From Yinghuangia sp051388915 (GTDB taxonomy: Bacteria > Actinomycetota > Actinomycetes > Streptomycetales > Streptomycetaceae), in NCBI RefSeq assembly GCF_051388915.1, contig NZ_JBPKBH010000023.1, forward strand, positions 1-64,000: a DNA stretch of 64,000 nucleotides, written 5' to 3'. Below are positions 62,664-64,000 of the stretch, piece after piece; within the stretch, counting starts at the first letter, position 1, and each line of letters opens with the position of its first letter. Made by a program: the position numbers and the translations under genes. The notes below the pieces were generated by a model. It searched no databases and was not told the DNA's origin. It saw only the letters and a list, made by a program, of their open reading frames with translations.

Positions 62664-64000
62664 GGGTCGACCGGCTCCGATTCCAGGGCCAGGACGGCGA
62701 ACACCGGTTCGTGGACCCGCCACAATGCCTCGCCGCGACTCAGCCGTCCGAGGGATTCGAGCCCCAACGCGTGCTCGCGCAGCGCGAGCGAGCGCTTGTG
62801 CCCGAGGTGTCGGCCGCGCAGCCGGTCCAGGTGGTGCGGCTCGCCGTAGTCCGGCCCGTAGATGATGCGCAGGTACTCCGCCCCCCGGACCTTGACCCCC
62901 GGCTGCACCCGCGAGCCGGCACCCCGTGCGGCCTCCCCCGCCAGCGGCTTCACGACCATGCCCTCGCCGCCCGCCGCGGTCAGTTCCTCCCACCACGCCA
63001 CGCCCGCGGCGACCTGCTCGTCGTCGGTCACGTCGACCACGAGCCGGGCCGTGGGAGCCAGCAGCCCGGACGCGTCGGCGGCCACCAGCCGGTCGGCCAT
63101 CGCCAGGTGCCAGTCGTGGCCCTGGCCGGTGAACTCCTTGCCGCGTGCGGCGAGCACCTGGAACGGCGCGAAGCGCAGGCCGTCGAGGCCGTCCACCGGC
63201 CAGCAGTAGCGGCCGTACGCCTCGGTGAACGCCCGCGCGTTCGCCTCGCGCCGACCCGTGGCGACGGCCAGGTCGGCCACGTCCACCCCGCGTGCCGCCG
63301 CCCGGGCCAGCGCCCCGGCGGCCTCCGGGAGCGCGGCGGTCGCCGCGGCCCCCACAGCCGCGTACTGCCGTCGCAGCAGCTCGACCGCCTTCGCCGACCA
63401 CGGCATCAGCTCGGCGTCGAGCAGCAGCCAGTCGGTGTCCAACTCCTCCCACAGCCCCGCCGCGTCGACCGCGGCCCGCAGCCGGGCGAGGAAGTCCTCG
63501 GTCAGCTCCGGCGTCGCGAGGAAGGAACGGCCGGTCCGGGTCCACAGCGCACCGGTGCCCTCGTTCACCCCGAACGCGCTCTTGGCCGCGTCGTTGTCCC
63601 GGCACACCAGGGCGACCGCGCGCGAGCCCATGTGCTTCTCCTCGCACACGACCCCGGCCACGCCGTCCGCGCGGTACTGCTCGAACGCCTTCGCGGGGTG
63701 TTCGAGCAGACCGGGCACATCCGACGTCGCGCACGGCGCCATCGTGGGCGGCAGGTAGACCAGCCACTTCGGGTCGATCGCGAAGCGGCTCATGATTTCC
63801 AAGGCGGCAGCGGCGTTCTCGCCACGGACCATGACACGTCCGGCGGTCTCCGTCTCCACCACCCTGCGGCCCATCGGGTCGTCCGGAACCAGGACGTCCG
63901 CGAGGTCGAGCGGACGGCCGTCCCGGCCGCCGGGCGCCTCGGACTTGAGCGGCCGCACCGGTTCGTACCAGACCCGCTCCGCCGGGACGGCGACCAACTC
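62654..64000 (-). CDS. pnkp: polynucleotide kinase-phosphatase (Pnkp), C-terminal ligase part, 5'-truncated
   Basis: The frame is open to the window edge; 448 residues are visible. Bacterial Pnkp repairs broken RNA with an N-terminal kinase, a central metallophosphatase and a C-terminal ligase-like adenylyltransferase, working with the Hen1 methyltransferase. Only the last part is here: motif I in VVCEEKHMGSRAVALVCRD (Lys adenylated), motif IIIa-like WLLLDAELMPWSAKA, EGMVVKPL (motif IV-like) and PGVKVRGAEYLRIIYGPDY (motif V). The C-terminal region HKRSLALREHALGLESL is typical. Kinase, phosphatase and hen1 would lie beyond 64000. An array of repeats starts at its stop. Confidence 0.9.
   Translation of the reverse strand, partial: ELVAVPAERVWYEPVRPLKSEAPGGRDGRPLDLADVLVPDDPMGRRVVETETAGRVMVRGENAAAALEIMSRFAIDPKWLVYLPPTMAPCATSDVPGLLEHPAKAFEQYRADGVAGVVCEEKHMGSRAVALVCRDNDAAKSAFGVNEGTGALWTRTGRSFLATPELTEDFLARLRAAVDAAGLWEELDTDWLLLDAELMPWSAKAVELLRRQYAAVGAAATAALPEAAGALARAAARGVDVADLAVATGRREANARAFTEAYGRYCWPVDGLDGLRFAPFQVLAARGKEFTGQGHDWHLAMADRLVAADASGLLAPTARLVVDVTDDEQVAAGVAWWEELTAAGGEGMVVKPLAGEAARGAGSRVQPGVKVRGAEYLRIIYGPDYGEPHHLDRLRGRHLGHKRSLALREHALGLESLGRLSRGEALWRVHEPVFAVLALESEPVDPRL

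Overview
The window is about 64 kb of very GC-rich DNA with GTG starts, strong third-position G/C bias and gene content typical of a Streptomycetaceae chromosome (Streptomyces or a close relative). I recognise no rRNA, tRNA, CRISPR array, prophage or insertion sequence. Three assembly gaps (runs of N) interrupt it at 12640-12760, 25698-25775 and 62419-62511. The last is preceded by 79 consecutive G that look like a sequencing artefact. Both ends cut through genes: a flavin oxidoreductase at the left and the ligase domain of an RNA-repair enzyme at the right.

Left to right. 1-2.9 kb: two tandem luciferase-like (LLM) oxidoreductases and a small conserved protein behind a promoter buried in a palindrome. 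3-8.4 kb: an FtsX/MacB-type ABC exporter, divergent from a LuxR-type response regulator whose 3' end overlaps its convergent histidine kinase. The overlap holds the only TTA codon I found in the window. 8.5-12.6 kb: a DUF1330 protein, a divergent NmrA-like reductase/AraC regulator pair, and an amino-acid permease whose start codon lies in an 11-bp hairpin stem. 12.8-20.7 kb: dxs, a xylose-binding lipoprotein missing about 100 central residues, a conserved small protein under a 38-bp palindrome, a large lipoprotein and acnA. 21-29 kb: Gfo/Idh/MocA dehydrogenase, MFS pump, SpoIIE phosphatase, a dead MHYT fragment, a PH-domain protein, the cysteine desulfhydrase Cds1 and a SigE-family sigma factor with a membrane partner.

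29-41 kb: a DUF2252 kinase-fold protein, a secreted esterase, then on the minus strand a three-gene signalling cassette (von Willebrand A protein, PP2C phosphatase, membrane-anchored kinase with a helix-hairpin-helix tail) of the TerY-P type, just downstream of two IucA/IucC siderophore synthetases. One synthetase carries a long disordered Gly/Ser/Glu/Pro repeat. 41-57 kb: mostly singletons (membrane protein, anti-sigma-type ATPase, MFS pump with an operator-embedded leaderless promoter, DUF89 phosphatase, secreted proteins, class II aldolase, BCCT transporter, three-gene ABC-2 exporter). 57-62 kb: an arginine deiminase locus read in the order antiporter-arcA-argF-(terminator, repeats)-arcC; it makes ATP from arginine, and palindromes plus a DosR-like box lie upstream. 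62.6-64 kb: the C-terminal part of Pnkp.

The least expected pattern is a set of short tandem repeats whose first unit contains a gene's own stop codon (after an LLM gene, DUF1330, an IucA-type synthetase, an ABC ATPase and Pnkp). The other main points are the siderophore/TerY-P neighbourhood, the decayed xylose locus and the TTA codon shared with the opposite gene's stop.
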